Both the position numbers and the translations under genes were made by a program. A DNA stretch of 64,000 bases from Calliopsis andreniformis (taxonomy: Eukaryota > Arthropoda > Insecta > Hymenoptera > Andrenidae), in the NCBI RefSeq assembly GCF_051401765.1, contig NW_027480533.1, forward strand, positions 806,001 to 870,000, read 5' to 3'. The notes beneath the pieces are model-generated. The model saw only the letters and a list, made by a program, of their open reading frames with translations. It searched no databases and was not told the origin of the DNA. Shown here one piece after another: positions 1 to 11,238 of this stretch. Position 1 is the stretch's first letter. Each line of letters starts with the position of its first letter.

Positions 1-398
1 CCTCAATCCTCAATCCTCAATCCTCAATCCTCAATCCTCAATCCTCAATCTTCAATCCTCAATACACAATCCTCAATTCTCAATCCTCAATCCTCAGTCC
101 TCAGACCTCAAACCTCAATCCTCAACCCTCAGCCCTCATCGTCAATCCTCAAACCTCAATCCTCAATCCTCAATCGTCAATCCTCAATCCTCAATCTTCA
201 ATCCTCAATACTCAATCTTCAATCCTCTATCCTCAATATTCAATACTCAACACACAATTTTCAATACTCAATCCGCAATCATCATACCTCAATCCTCAAT
301 CCTCAGTCATCAATCCTCAATCTTCAATACTCAATGGTCAATCCTCAGTCCTCAATACTCAATCGTCAATCCTCAATCCTCAATCCTCAATCCTCAAT

Positions 399-601
399 CC
401 TCAGTCCTCAAACCTCAATTCTGAATACTCAACCCTGAATCCTCAATCTTCAGCCCTCAGTCCTCAACACTCAGTTGTCAATCCTCAATCCTCAATAGAA
501 TATCCTCAATTCACAGGTTTCAATACTCAATAATCAATCTGCAATCTTCAAATCTCTATCCACAAACATCAATCCTCATCACTCAACCCTCAACACTCAG
601 T
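399..601. repeat. Module A, CAGG subtype (reference copy)
   Basis: Module A is 29 heptamers (203 bp) in perfect 7-bp phase with the array. It runs from CCTCAGT CCTCAAA to ACTCAGT. Diagnostic units are 4 and 6 (TCTGAAT, CCTGAAT), 11-12 (AATCAGT TGTCAAT), 15 (AGAATAT), 17 (TCACAGT or TCACAGG), 21 (CTGCAAT), 23 (TCTCTAT), 24 (CCACAAA) and 26 (TCTCATC). Because phase is kept, it looks like a stretch of heptamers altered by substitution, not an insertion. This copy has ACTCAGT in unit 11 and a TAATCAAT variant. Confidence 0.9.
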
Positions 602-779
602 ACCCAATCCTCAATCTTCAATCCTCAATCCTCAATCCTCAATACTCAATCCTCAATCTTCAATCCTCAATACTCAATCTTCAATCCTCAATCCTCAATC
701 CTCAATCCACAATCCTCAATCCTCAGTCATCAATACTCAATATTCAGTACTCAATCCTCAATCCTCAATCCTCAGTCCT

Positions 780-850
780 CATTCTTCAATCCTCAATACC
801 CAATCCTCAATCTTCAATCCTCAATCCTCAATCCTCAATTCTCAATCCTC
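780..850. repeat. Module G (representative copy)
   Basis: About ten heptamers: CATTCTTCAATCC, CAATACCCAATCC, CTTCAATCC, three plain units, then TTCTCAATCC. It is the most frequent composite string in the window, found in nearly every kilobase and commonly directly upstream of module C. This implies an ancestral G-then-C order. Confidence 0.8.
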
Positions 851-864
851 TATCCTCAATCCTC

Positions 865-965
865 AGACCTCAAACATCAATACTCAACCCTCAGTCCTCG
901 TCCTGAATCCACAACCCTCAATCCTCAATCCTCAACCTTCAATCATCAATATTCAATCTTCAATC
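865..965. repeat. Module C (representative copy)
   Basis: A string of about 95 bp: CAGACCTCAAACATC, CTCAACCCTCAGTCC, TCGTCC, AATCCACAACCC, then CATCAATATTCAATC. It recurs about 45 times, for example near 1,635, 4,432, 8,190, 12,440, 15,590, 16,340, 16,865, 19,905, 22,405, 24,975, 27,070, 32,035, 36,745, 38,965, 42,780, 45,540, 47,625, 52,120, 54,700, 56,780, 58,360, 61,025 and 63,165. It usually follows module G. Two subtypes exist, CAAACATC and CAGACATC. Confidence 0.85.
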
Positions 966-2269
966 CTCAATCCTCAATCCTCAATCCTCAATCCTCAATC
1001 CTCAATGTTCATTCCTCAATACTCAATCTTCAATCCTCAATCCTCAATTATCAATCCTCAATACTCAATCCTCAATCGTCAATCCTCAATCCCCAATCCT
1101 CAATCTTCAATACTCAATCCTCAATCCACAATCCAGAATCCTCAATCTTCAATCCTCAATACTCAATCTTCAATCCTCAATCCTCAATCCTCAATCTTCA
1201 ATCCTCAACCCCAATACTCAACCCTCAATCCTCAATCTTAAAATCCTCAATCCTCAATCCTCAATCCTCAATCCTCATTCTTCAATCCTCAATACCCAAT
1301 CCTCAATCTTCAATACTCAATCCTCAATCCTCAATTCTCAATCCTGAATCCTCAATCCTCAGACCTCAGACATCAATACTCAACCCTCAGGCCTCCTCCT
1401 CAATCCACAACTCTCAATCCTCAATCATCAATCTTCAATCATCAATATTCAATCTTCAGTCCTCAATCCTCAATCCTCAATCCTCAATGTTCAATCCGCA
1501 ATCCCCAATACTCAATCCTCAATTCTCAAACCTCAATCCTCAATCCTCAATCTTCAATCCTCAATCCTCAATCCTCAGTCCTCAATGCTCATTCTTCAAT
1601 CCTCAATACCCAATCCTCAATCTTCAATCCTCAATCCTCAGACCTCAGACATCAATACTCAACCCTCAGTCCTCGTCCTCAATCCACAACACTCAATCCT
1701 CAATCATCAATCTTCAATCATCAATATTCAATCTTCAGTCCTCAATCCTCAATCCTCAATCCTCAATGTTCAACCCGCAATCCCCAATACTCAATCCTCA
1801 ATCCTCAATCCTCAATCCTCAATCATCAATCCTCATTCTTCAATACTCAGTCCCCAATCCTCAATCTTCAATCGTCAATCCTCAATCCTCAATCCTCAAT
1901 CCTCAATCCTCAATCTTCAATCCTCAATACTCAATCTCCAATCCTCAAACCTCAATCCTCAATCCACAATCTTTAATCCTCAATCCTCAATCCTCAATCC
2001 TCAATCCTCAACCTTCAATCATCAATATTCAATCTTCAATCCTCAATCCTCAATCCTCTATCCTCAATCCTCAATCCTCATTCTTCAATCCTTAATACCC
2101 AAATCTCATTCTTCAATCCTCAATCCTCAATCCTCAATTCTCTATACTCAATCCTCAGACCTCAGTCCTCAAACCTCAATCCTCAACCCTCAGCCCTCAT
2201 CCTCTATCCTCAATCCTCAACCTCAATCCTCAATCTTCAATCCTCAATACTCAATCTTCAATCCTCAAT

Positions 2270-2472
2270 CCTCGGTCCTCAAACTTCAATTCTGAATCCT
2301 CAATCCTGAATCCTCAATCTTCAGCCCTCAGACCTCAGCAATCGGTTGTCAATACTCAATCCTCTATAGAATATCCTCAATTCACAGTTTTCAATACTCA
2401 ATACTCAACCTGCAATCATCAAATCTCTATCCACAAACATCAATTCTCATCACTCAACCATCAACACTCAGT
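2270..2472. repeat. Module A, CAGT subtype
   Basis: Has CCTCGGT as first unit, CTTCAAT in unit 3, and CTCTATAGAATAT at the core. Same allele as 26,384. Confidence 0.9.
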
Positions 2473-2540
2473 CCTCAATGTTCAATCCTCAATCCTCAAT
2501 CCTCAATATTCAACCATCAATCCTCAATTCTCAATACTCA

Positions 2541-2570
2541 ATAGAATATCCTGAATTCTCAGGATTCTAT
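2541..2570. repeat. Module B hairpin (perfect-arm form)
   Basis: Imperfect inverted repeat. The left arm is ATAGAAT, then a 2-nt AT bulge, then CCTGA; the loop is ATTC; the right arm is TCAGG followed by ATTCTAT. This gives 12 paired positions. The centre contains an EcoRI site (GAATTC, 2,553-2,558). The rest of the array has so little G on this strand that comparable pairing is not expected elsewhere. By position the element corresponds to the AGAATAT unit of module A and what follows it. Confidence 0.8.
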
Positions 2571-2910
2571 AATCAAACCTCAATCCTCAACCCTCAGCCC
2601 TCATCCTCCATCATCAATCCTCAATCCTCAATCCCCAATCATCAAACCTCAATACTCAATCTTCAATCCTCAATCCTCATTCCTCAATCCTCAATCCTCA
2701 ATCCTCAGTCATAAATACTCAATCAACAACCCTCAATCCTCATTCCTCAAACCTCAATCCTCAACCCTCAGTCCTCATCCTCAATTCTCAATTCTCAATT
2801 CTCAACCCTCAATCCTCAATCCTCAATCTTCACTCCTCAATAATCAATCTCCAATCCTAAATCGTCAATCCCCAACCTTCAATCCTTAATCCTCAATCTT
2901 CAATCCTCAA

Positions 2911-3120
2911 TACGCAATCTTCAATCCTCAATGCTCAATCCTCAATCCTCAATCCTCAGTACTCAATCCAAAATCCTCAATCCTCAAACCTCAATCCTCA
3001 ATCGTCAGTCCTCGTCCTCAATCCTCAACACTCAATCCTCAATCCTCAATCTTCAATCATCAATACTCAGTCTTCAATACTCAATCATCAATCTTCAATC
3101 CTCAATCCTCAATTCTCACT
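2911..3120. repeat. Module E (representative copy)
   Basis: About 30 heptamers starting ATACGCAATC, then CAATGCTCAATCC, CAGTACTCAATCC, CGTCAGTCCTCGTCC, CTCAACACTC and ending CACTCTCCAATACTC. I find further copies starting near 3,645, 5,050, 6,656, 7,390, 9,760 (short) and 10,617, and a truncated one near 8,683. All known copies lie between 2.9 and 11.1 kb, so this module marks the left part of the window. Confidence 0.8.
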
Positions 3121-4089
3121 CTCCAATACTCAATCCTCAATCGTCAATCCTCAATCCTCAATCCTCAATCTTCAATCCTCAATACTCAATCTTCAGTCCT
3201 CAATCCTCAATCCTCAATCCTCAATGCTCAATCCTCAACCCTCAATCCTCAACCCTCAACCTTCAATCCTCAATACTCAATCTGCAATCCTCAATCCTCA
3301 ATCCTCAATCCTCAATCCTCAATCCTCAATCTTTAATCCACAATCCACAATCCTCAATCCTCAATCCTCAATCCTCAATCTTTAATCCTCAACACTCAAT
3401 CATCAATCCTCAATCCTCAGTCCTCAATCCTCAATCCTCAATTCTCACTCCTCAATCTTCAATCCTCAATCCTCAATTCTCACTCCTCAATACTCAATCC
3501 TCAATCGTCAATCATCAATCCCCAAACCTCAATCTTCAAACCTCAATCCTCAATCCTCAATCCTCAAACCTCAATCCTCAATCCTCAATCTTCAATCCTC
3601 AATCCTCAATCCTGAATCCCCAATCCTCAATTTTCAATCCTCAATACGCAATCTTCAATCCTCAATGCTCAATCCTCAATCCTCAATCCTCAGTCCTCAA
3701 TCCACAATCCTCAATCCTCAAACCTCAACCCTCAGTCGTCAGTCCTCGTCCTCAATCCTCAACACTCAATCCTCAATCCTCAATCTTCAATCATCAGTTC
3801 TCAGTCTTCAATCCTCAATCATCAATCTTCAATCCTCAATCCTCAATTCTCACTCTCCAATACTCAATCCTCAATCGTCAATCCTCAATCCTCAACCCTC
3901 AACCTTCAATCCTCAATACTCAACCTGCAATCCTCAATCCTCAATCCTCAATCCTCAATCCTCAGTCCTCAATCTTCAATCCTCAATCCTCAATCCTCAA
4001 TCCTCAATCCTCAATCTTCAATCCTCAATACTCAATCATCAGTCCTCAATCCTCAATCCTCAATCCTCAATGCTCAATCCTCAATCCTC

Positions 4090-4960
4090 AACCGTCAACA
4101 TTCAATCCTCAATACTCAATCTGCAATCCTCAATCCTCAATCCTCAATCCTCAATCCTCAATCCTCAATCTTCAATCCTCAATCCTCAATCCTCAATCCT
4201 CAATCCTCAGTCTTTAATCCTCAATAATCAATCTTCAATTCCCAATACTCAGTCCTCAATCCTCAATCCTCAATCTTCAATCCTCAATACTCAATCTTCA
4301 ATCCTCAATACTCAATACTCAATCCTCAATCCACATTCTTCAATCCTCATTTTTCAATCCTCAATGCCCAATCCTCAATCTTCAATCCTGCATCCTCAAT
4401 CCTCAGTTCGCAATCCACAATCCTCAATCCTCAGATCTCAGGCATCAATACTCAACCCTCAGTCCTCGTCCTCAACCTACAACCCTCAATCCTCAATCCT
4501 CAATCTTCATTCATCAATATTCAACCTTCAATCCTCAATCCTCATTCCTCAATCCTCAATCCTCAATCTTCAATGTTCAATCCTCAACTCCCAATCCTCA
4601 ATCCTCTATCTTCAATCATCAATACTCAACCTTCAATCCTCAATCCTCAATCTTCAATCCTCAATCCTCAATTCTCACTCCTCAATCTTCAATCCTCAAT
4701 CCTCAATTCTCACTCCTCAATACTCAATCCTCAATCGTCAATCATCAATCCCCAAACCTCAATCTTCAAGCCTCAATCCTCAATCCTCACTCCTCAATCC
4801 TCAATCTTCAATCCTCAATACTCAATCTTCAATCCTCAATCCTCAATCCTTAATCCTCAATCCTCAATGCTCAATCCTCAATCTTCAATCCTCAATACTC
4901 AATCTTCAATCCTCAATCCTCAATCCTCAATCCTCAATCCTCAATGCTCAATCCTCAAAC
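4090..4960. repeat. HOR block R3, copy 1
   Basis: It matches 12,105-12,970 at offset 8,013. Landmarks are TCATTTTTCAATCC at 4,348/12,361, the CAATGCCCAATC start, CAGTTCGCAATCC, and CAGATCTCAGGCATC, which contains a BglII site (AGATCT). A shorter relative lies at 9,930-10,260. Confidence 0.85.
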
Positions 4961-5039
4961 CTCAATCTTCACTCCTCAATAATCAATCTCCAATACTAAA
5001 TCGTCAATCCCCAACCTTCAATCCTTAATCCTCAATCTT

Positions 5040-5465
5040 CAATCCTCAATACGCAATCTTCAATCCTCAATGCTCAATCCTCAATCCTCAATCCTCAGTA
5101 CTCAATCCACAATCCTCAATCCTCAAACCTCAATACTCAATCGTCAGTCCTCGTCCTCAATCCTCAACACTCAATCCTCAATCCTCAATCTTCAATCATC
5201 AATACTCAGTCTTCAATACTCAATCATCAATCTTCAATCCTCAATCCTCAATTCTCACTCTCCAATACTCAATCCTCAATCGTCAATCCTCAATCCTCAA
5301 TCCTCAATCTTCAATCCTCAATACTCAATCTTCAGTCCTCAATCCTCAATCCTCAATCCTCAATGCTCAATCCTCAATCCTCAATCCTCAACCCTCAACC
5401 TTCAATCCTCAATACTCAATCTGCAATCCTCAATCCTCAATCCTCAATCCTCAATCCTCAATCCT
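5040..5465. repeat. Partial R2 copy with module E
   Basis: It resembles 2,901-3,326 at offset 2,139, beginning with the ATACGCAATC string and a module E. It lacks the module B hairpin that precedes the full R2 copies. Confidence 0.8.
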
Positions 5466-5494
5466 CAATCTTCAATCATCAATACTCTGTCATC
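5215..5494. repeat. 280-bp tandem duplication, left unit
   Basis: Forty heptamers, repeated immediately at 5,495-5,755 with offset 280. Shared landmarks are CAATCATCAATC at 5,221/5,501 and CGTCAATCC at 5,281/5,561. The 5' edge lies at the ACTCTGTCATC string near 5,483. This is the clearest in-register duplication in the left part of the window. Confidence 0.85.
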
Positions 5495-5755
5495 AATACT
5501 CAATCATCAATCTTCAATCCTCAATCCTCAATTCTCACTCTCCAATACTCAATCCTCAATCGTCAATCCTCAATCCTCAATCCTCAATCTTCAATCCTCA
5601 ATACTCAATCTTCAGTCCTCAATCCTCAATCCTCAATCCTCAATGCTCAATCCTCAATCCTCAATCCTCAACCCTCAACCTTCAATCCTCAATACTCAAT
5701 CTGCAATCCTCAATCCTCAATCCTCAATCCTCAATCCTCAATCCTCAATCTTTAA
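5495..5755. repeat. 280-bp tandem duplication, right unit
   Basis: Right unit of the 40-heptamer duplication. It loses similarity shortly before 5,755, where TTTAATCCAC appears as in R2 at about 3,331. Confidence 0.83.
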
Positions 5756-6024
5756 TCCACAATCCACAATCCTCAATCCTCAATCCTCAATCCTCAATCT
5801 TTAATCCTCAACACTCAATCTTCAATCCTCAATCCTCAGTCCTCAATCCTCAATCCTCAATTCTCACTCCTCAATCTTCAATCCTCAATCCTCAATTCTC
5901 ACTCCTCAATACTCAATCCTCAATCGTCAATCATCAATCCCCAAACCTCAATCTTCAAACCTCAATCCTCAATCCTCAATCCTCAATCCTCAATCCTCAA
6001 TCCTCAATCCTCAATCCTCAATCC

Positions 6025-6320
6025 TCAATGCTCAATCCTCAATCCTCAATCTTCAATAATCAATACTCTATCTTCAATCCTCAATCCTCAATCCTCAACC
6101 CTCAGACCTCATCGTCAATCCTCAATTCTCATTCCTCAATCCTCAATCTTGAGTCCTCAATACTCAATGTGCAATCCTCAGTCCTCAGTCCTCAAACCTC
6201 AATTCTGAATCCTCAATACTCAACCTTCAATCCTCAATCCTCAGTCCTCAATATTCAACCATCAATCCTCAATTCTCAATACTCAATAGAATATCCTGAA
6301 TTCTCAGGATTCTATAATCA
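6025..6320. repeat. Module B-containing block, copy 1
   Basis: Shared with 9,297-9,597 and 12,999-13,300. It runs from a CAATGCTCAATCC start through CTTGAGTCCTC and CAATGTGCAATC to the module B hairpin. GAG and GTG are rare in this G-poor strand, which makes the block easy to follow. Confidence 0.85.
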
Positions 6321-7850
6321 AACCTCAATCCTCAACCCTCAGCCCTCATCCTCCATCATCAATCCTCAATCCTCAATCCCCAATCATCAAACCTCAATAC
6401 TCAATCTTCAATCCTCAATCCTCATTCCTCAATCCTCAATCCTCAATCCTCAGTCATAAATACTCAATCTACAACCCTCAATCCTCATTCCTCAAACCTC
6501 AATCCTCAACCCTCAGTCCTCATCCTCAATTCTCAATTCTCAATTCTCAACCCTCAATCCTCAATCCTCAATCTTCACTCCTCAATAATCAATCTCCAAT
6601 CCTAAATCGTCAATCCCCAACCTTCAATCCTTAATCCTCAATCTTCAATCCTCAATACGCAATCTTCAATCCTCAATGCTCAATCCTCAATCCTCAATCC
6701 TCAGTACTCAATCCAAAATCCTCAATCCTCAAACCTCAATCCTCAATCGTCAGTCCTCGTCCTCAATCCTCAACACTCAATCCTCAATCCTCAATCTTCA
6801 ATCATCAATACTCAGTCTTCAATACTCAATCATCAATCTTCAATCCTCAATCCTCAATTCTCACTCTCCAATACTCAATCCTCAATCGTCAATCCTCAAT
6901 CCTCTATCCTCAATCTTCAATCCTCAATACTCAATCTTCAGTCCTCAATCCTCAATCCTCAATCCTCAATGCTCAATCCTCAACCCTCAATCCTCAACCC
7001 TCAACCTTCAATCCTCAATACTCAATCTGCAATCCTCAATCCTCAATCCTCAATCCTCAATCCTCAATCCTCAATCTTTAATCCACAATCCACAATCCTC
7101 AATCCTCAATCCTCAATCCTCAATCTTTAATCCTCAACACTCAATCTTCATTCCTCAATCCTCAGTCCTCAATCCTCAATCCTCAATTCTCACTCCTCAA
7201 TCTTCAATCCTCAATCCTCAATTCTCACTCCTCAATACTCAATCCTCAATCGTCAATCATCAATCCCCAAACCTCAATCTTCAAACCTCAATCCTCAATC
7301 CTCAATCCTCAAACCTCAATCCTCAATCCTCAATCTTCAATCCTCAATCCTCAATCCTGAATCCCCAATCCTCAATTTTCAATCCTCAATACGCAATCTT
7401 CAATCCTCAATGCTCAATCCTCAATCCTCAATCCTCAGTCCTCAATCCACAATCCTCAATCCTCAAACCTCAATCCTCAGTCGTCAGTCCTCGTCCTCAA
7501 TCCTCAACACTCAATCCTCAATCCTCAATCTTCAATCATCAATACTCAGTCTTCAATCCTCAATCATCAATCTTCAATCCTCAATCCTCAATTCTCACTC
7601 TCCAATACTCAATCCTCAATCGTCAATCCTCAATCCTCAACCCTCAACCTTCAATCCTCAATACTCAATCTGCAATCCTCAATCCTCAATCCTCAATCCT
7701 CAATCCTCAGTCCTCAATCTTCAATCCTCAATCCTCAATCCTCAATCCTCAATCCTCAATCCTCAATCTTCAATCCTCAATAATCAATCATCAGTCCTCA
7801 ATCCTCAATCCTCAATCCTCAATGCTCAATCCTCAATCCTCAATCCTCAA
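6245..7850. repeat. HOR block R2, copy 2
   Basis: Partner of 2,500-4,100. The offset is a whole number of heptamers, so the two copies are in the same 7-bp phase. Single-base differences are visible, for example TCCTCTATCC near 6,901 and CTTCATTCC near 7,148. Module E copies start near 6,656 and 7,390. Confidence 0.88.
6286..6315. repeat. Module B hairpin (perfect-arm form)
   Basis: Identical to the 2,541 element; it lies 3,745 bp away as part of the R2 duplication. Confidence 0.8.
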
Positions 7851-8410
7851 CACTCAACCTTCAGTCCTCAATACTCAATCTGCAATCCTCAATCCTCAAT
7901 CCTCAATCCTCAATCCTCAATCCTCAATCTTCAATCCACAGTCCTCAATCCTCAATCCTCGATCCTCAATCTTTAATCCTCAACACTCAATCTTCAATCC
8001 TCAATCCTCAGTCCTCAATCCTCAATCCCCAATCTTCAATCCTCAATACTCAATCTTCAATCCTCAATCCTCAATACTCAATCCTCAATCCACACTCTTC
8101 AATCCTCATTCTTCAATCCTCAATACCCAATCCTCAATCTTCAATCCTCAATCCTCAATCCACAGTTCGCAATCCTCAATCCTCAATCCTCAGATCTCAG
8201 GCATCAATACTCAACCCACAGTCCTCGTCCTCAATCCACAACCCTCAATCCTCAATCCTCAATCTTCATTCATCAATATTCAACCTTCAATCCTCAATCC
8301 TCATTCCTCAATCCTCAATCCTCAATCCTCAATGATCAATCCTCAACACCCAATCCTCAATCTTCAATCCTCAATCCTCAGTCCTCAATCCTCAATCCTC
8401 AATCCTCAAT

Positions 8411-8613
8411 CCTCTGTCCTCAAACCTCAATCCTGAATCCTCAATTCTGAATCCTCAAGCTTCAGCCCTCAGTCCTCAACAATCAGTTGTCAATCCTCAA
8501 TCCTCAATAGAATATCATCAATTCACAGTTTTCAATACTCAATACTCAATCTGCAATCTTCAAACCTCTATCCACAAACATCAATTCTCATCACTCAACC
8601 CTCAACACTCCGT
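8411..8613. repeat. Module A, ATCATC variant
   Basis: AGAATAT is followed by CATCAAT; the end reads ACTCCGT. First unit is CCTCTGT. Confidence 0.88.
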
Positions 8614-8787
8614 CCCCAATCCTCAATCTTCAATCCTCAATCCTCAATCCTCAATCCCCAATCCTCAATTTTCTATCCTCAATACGCAATCTTCAATCCT
8701 CAATGCTCAGTCCTCAATCCTCAATCCTCAGTCCTCAATCCACAATCCTCAATCCTCAAACCTCAATCCTCAATCGTCAGTCCTCGT

Positions 8788-8927
8788 CCTCAACAATCAG
8801 TTGTCATTCCTCAGTCCTCGATAGAGTGTCCTCAGTTCACAGCTTTCAATACTCAATACTCAATCTGCAATCGTCCAAACTGTATCCACAAACATCAATT
8901 TTCATCACTCAACCCTCAGCACTCAGT
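8788..8927. repeat. Module A, 5'-truncated
   Basis: Begins at unit 10 directly after a CAGTCCTCGTCC string of module E, so a junction lies at about 8,788. The core is AGAGTGT, with CAGCTTTC and CGTCCAAAC shared with 11,826. Confidence 0.85.
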
Positions 8928-9296
8928 CCTCGATATTCAATCCTCAATCCTCAATTCTCAATCCTCAATCCTCAATGCTCAATCCTCAATCCTCAATCCT
9001 CAATCTTCAGTCCTCAATCCTCAATTCTCACTCCTCAATCTTCAATCCTCAATCCTCAATTCTCACTCCTCAATACTCAACCCTCAATCGTCAATCATCA
9101 ATCCCCAAACCTCAATCTTCAAACCTCAATCCTCAATCCTCAATCCTCAATCCTCAATCTTATATCCTCAATACTCAATCTTCAATCCTCAATCCTCAAT
9201 CCTTAATCCTCAATCCTCAATGCTCAATCCTCAATCTTCAATCCTCAATACTCAATCTTCAATCCTCAATCCTCAATCCTCAATCCTCAATCCTCA

Positions 9297-9597
9297 ATGC
9301 TCAATCCTCAATCCTCAATCTTCAATCATCAATACTCAATCTTCAATCCTCAATCCTCAATCCTCAACCATCAGACCTCATCGTCAATCCTCAATTCTCA
9401 ATCCTCAATCCTCAATCTTGAGTACTCAATACTCAATGTGCAATCCTCAGTCCTCAGTCCTCAAACCTCAATTCTGAATCCTCAATACTCAATCTTCAAT
9501 CCCCAATCCTCAGTCCTCAATACTCAACCATCAATCCTCAATTCTCAATACTCAATAGAATATCCTGAATTCTCTGGATTCTATAATCAATCCTCAA
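9297..9597. repeat. Module B-containing block, copy 2
   Basis: It matches the 12,999 copy at offset 3,702. It carries CTTGAGTACTC near 9,418 and the CTCTGG variant of the hairpin right arm. Confidence 0.85.
9555..9584. repeat. Module B hairpin (one mismatch)
   Basis: Same inverted repeat, but the right arm reads TCTGG in place of TCAGG, breaking one pair in the inner stem. The outer ATAGAAT/ATTCTAT stem is intact. Confidence 0.75.
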
Positions 9598-9929
9598 TCA
9601 TCAATCCTCAGTCCTCAATCCTCAATTCTCAATAATCCAACCTCAATCCTCAACCGTCAGTCCTCGTCCTCAATCCTCAAACCTCAATCCTCAATCCTCA
9701 TTCTTCAATCCTCAATCCTCAATCCTGAATCCCCAATCCTCAATTTTCAATCCTCAATACGCAATCTTCAATCCTCAATGCTCAATCCTCAATCCTCAAT
9801 CCTCAGTACTCAATCCACAATCCTCAATCCTCAAACCTCAATCCTCAATCGTCAGTCCTCGTCCTCAATCCTCAACACTCAATCCTCAATCCTCAATCTT
9901 CAATCATCAATACACAATCTTCAATCCTC

Positions 9930-10260
9930 AATCCTCAATACTCAATCCTCAATCCACATTCTTCAATCCTCATTCTTCAATCCTCAATGCCCAATCCTCA
10001 ATCTTCAATCCTGCATCCTCAATCCTCAGTTCGCAATCCACAATCCTCAATCCTCAGATCTCAGGCATCAATTTCTCAACCCTCAGTCCTCGTCCTCAAC
10101 CTACAACCCTCAATCCTCAATCCTCAATCTTCATTCATCAATATTCAACCTTCAATCCTCAATCCTCATTCCTCAATCCTCAAACCTCAATCCTCAATGT
10201 TCAGTCCTCAACTCCCAATCCTCAATCCTCTATCTTCAATCATCAATACTCAACCTTCAA
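9930..10260. repeat. HOR block R3, partial copy
   Basis: It matches R3 copy 2 at offset about 2,390 (CAATGCCCAATC at 9,987 against 12,377) and carries the same AGATCTCAGGCATC string. An insertion (GGCATCAATTTCTC near 10,065) shifts the 7-bp phase inside this copy. Confidence 0.8.
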
Positions 10261-11035
10261 TCCTCAATCCTCATTCCTCAAACCTCAATCGTCAACCCTC
10301 AGTCCTCATCCTCAATTCTCAATTCTCAATTCTCAACCCTCAATCCTCAATCCTCAACCTTCACTCCTCAATAATCTATCTCCAATCCTAAATCGTCAAT
10401 CCCCAACTTTCAATCCTTAATCCTCAATCTTCAATTCTCAATGCTCAATCCTCAATCCTCAATCCTCAGTCCTCAATCCTCAATCCTCAATAATCCAACC
10501 TCAATCCTCAACCGTCAGTCCTCGTCCTCAATCCTCAAACCTCAATACTCAATCCTCAATCTTCAATCCTCAATCCTCAATCCTGAATCCCCAATCCTCA
10601 ATTTTCAATCCTCAATACGCAATCTTCAATCCTCAATGCTCAATCCTCAATCCTCAATCCTCAGTACTCAATCCACAATCCTCAATCCTCAAACCTCAAT
10701 CCTCAATCGTCAGTCCTCGTCCTCAATCCTCAACACTCAATCCTCAATCCTCAATCTTCAATCATCAATTCTCAGTCTTCAATACTCAATCATCAATCTT
10801 CAATCCTCAATCCTCAATTCTCACTCTCCAATACTCAATCCTCAATCGTCAATCCTCAATCCTCAATCCTCAATCTTCAACCCTCAATACTCAATCTTCA
10901 GTCCTCAATCCTCAATCATCAATCCTCAATGCTCAATCCTCAATCCTCAATCCTCAACCCTCAACCTTCAATCCTCAATACTCAATCTGCAATCCTCAAT
11001 CCTCAATCCTCAATCCTCAATCCTCAATCCTCAAT

Positions 11036-11238
11036 CCTCAGTCCTTAAACATCAAACCTGAATCCTCAATACTGAATCCTCAATCTTCAGACCTCAGTCA
11101 TCAACAATCAGTTGTCAATTCTTAATCCTCAATAGAATATCATCAATTCACAGTTTTCCATACACATTACTCAGTCCGCAATCTTCAAATCTCTATTCAC
11201 AAACATCAATTCTCATCACTCAACCCTCAACACTCAGT
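11036..11238. repeat. Module A, ATCATC variant
   Basis: Unit 2 is CCTTAAA; core AGAATATCATC; TTTCCATACACATTAC is private. Confidence 0.88.

Larger units (their letters stand above)
1..2500. repeat. HOR block R1, copy 1 (left end cut by window)
   Basis: This block recurs at constant offset 24,114 (copy at 24,115) and, for its first 1.85 kb, at offset 20,770 falling to 20,767 (copy at 20,771). Shared landmarks are CAATACACAAT near 61, the ATG at 1,005, the AACCCCAATACTCAACC string near 1,205 and the AATCGGTTGTC variant at 2,341. Agreement with the 24,115 copy ends near 2,500, just after a module A. A visible private difference is TAATCAAT against TACTCAAT near 530. It holds two module A copies and several module C copies. 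Confidence 0.9.
2500..4100. repeat. HOR block R2, copy 1
   Basis: It matches 6,245-7,850 at offset 3,745 (535 heptamers exactly), rising to 3,752 near 4,036 after a one-heptamer difference. It contains a module B hairpin, two module E copies (starting near 2,911 and 3,645) and the strings AATCGTCAATCCCCAACC and CACTCTCCAATACTC. There is no full module A inside. Confidence 0.88.

Noticed and set aside
462..480. AACAATCAGTTGTC in module A as an inverted repeat or operator
   Set aside because: It gives only a 4-bp stem (ACAA/TTGT or CAAC/GTTG), is broken in several copies (GTTGACA, GGTGACA, AAGAATCAG), and no promoter or gene is nearby.
495..505. ATAGAATATCC as a TATA-like or -10 promoter element
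   Set aside because: It is one unit of module A repeated about fifty times, with no partner element and no gene downstream; the resemblance is what an A/T-rich unit gives by chance.
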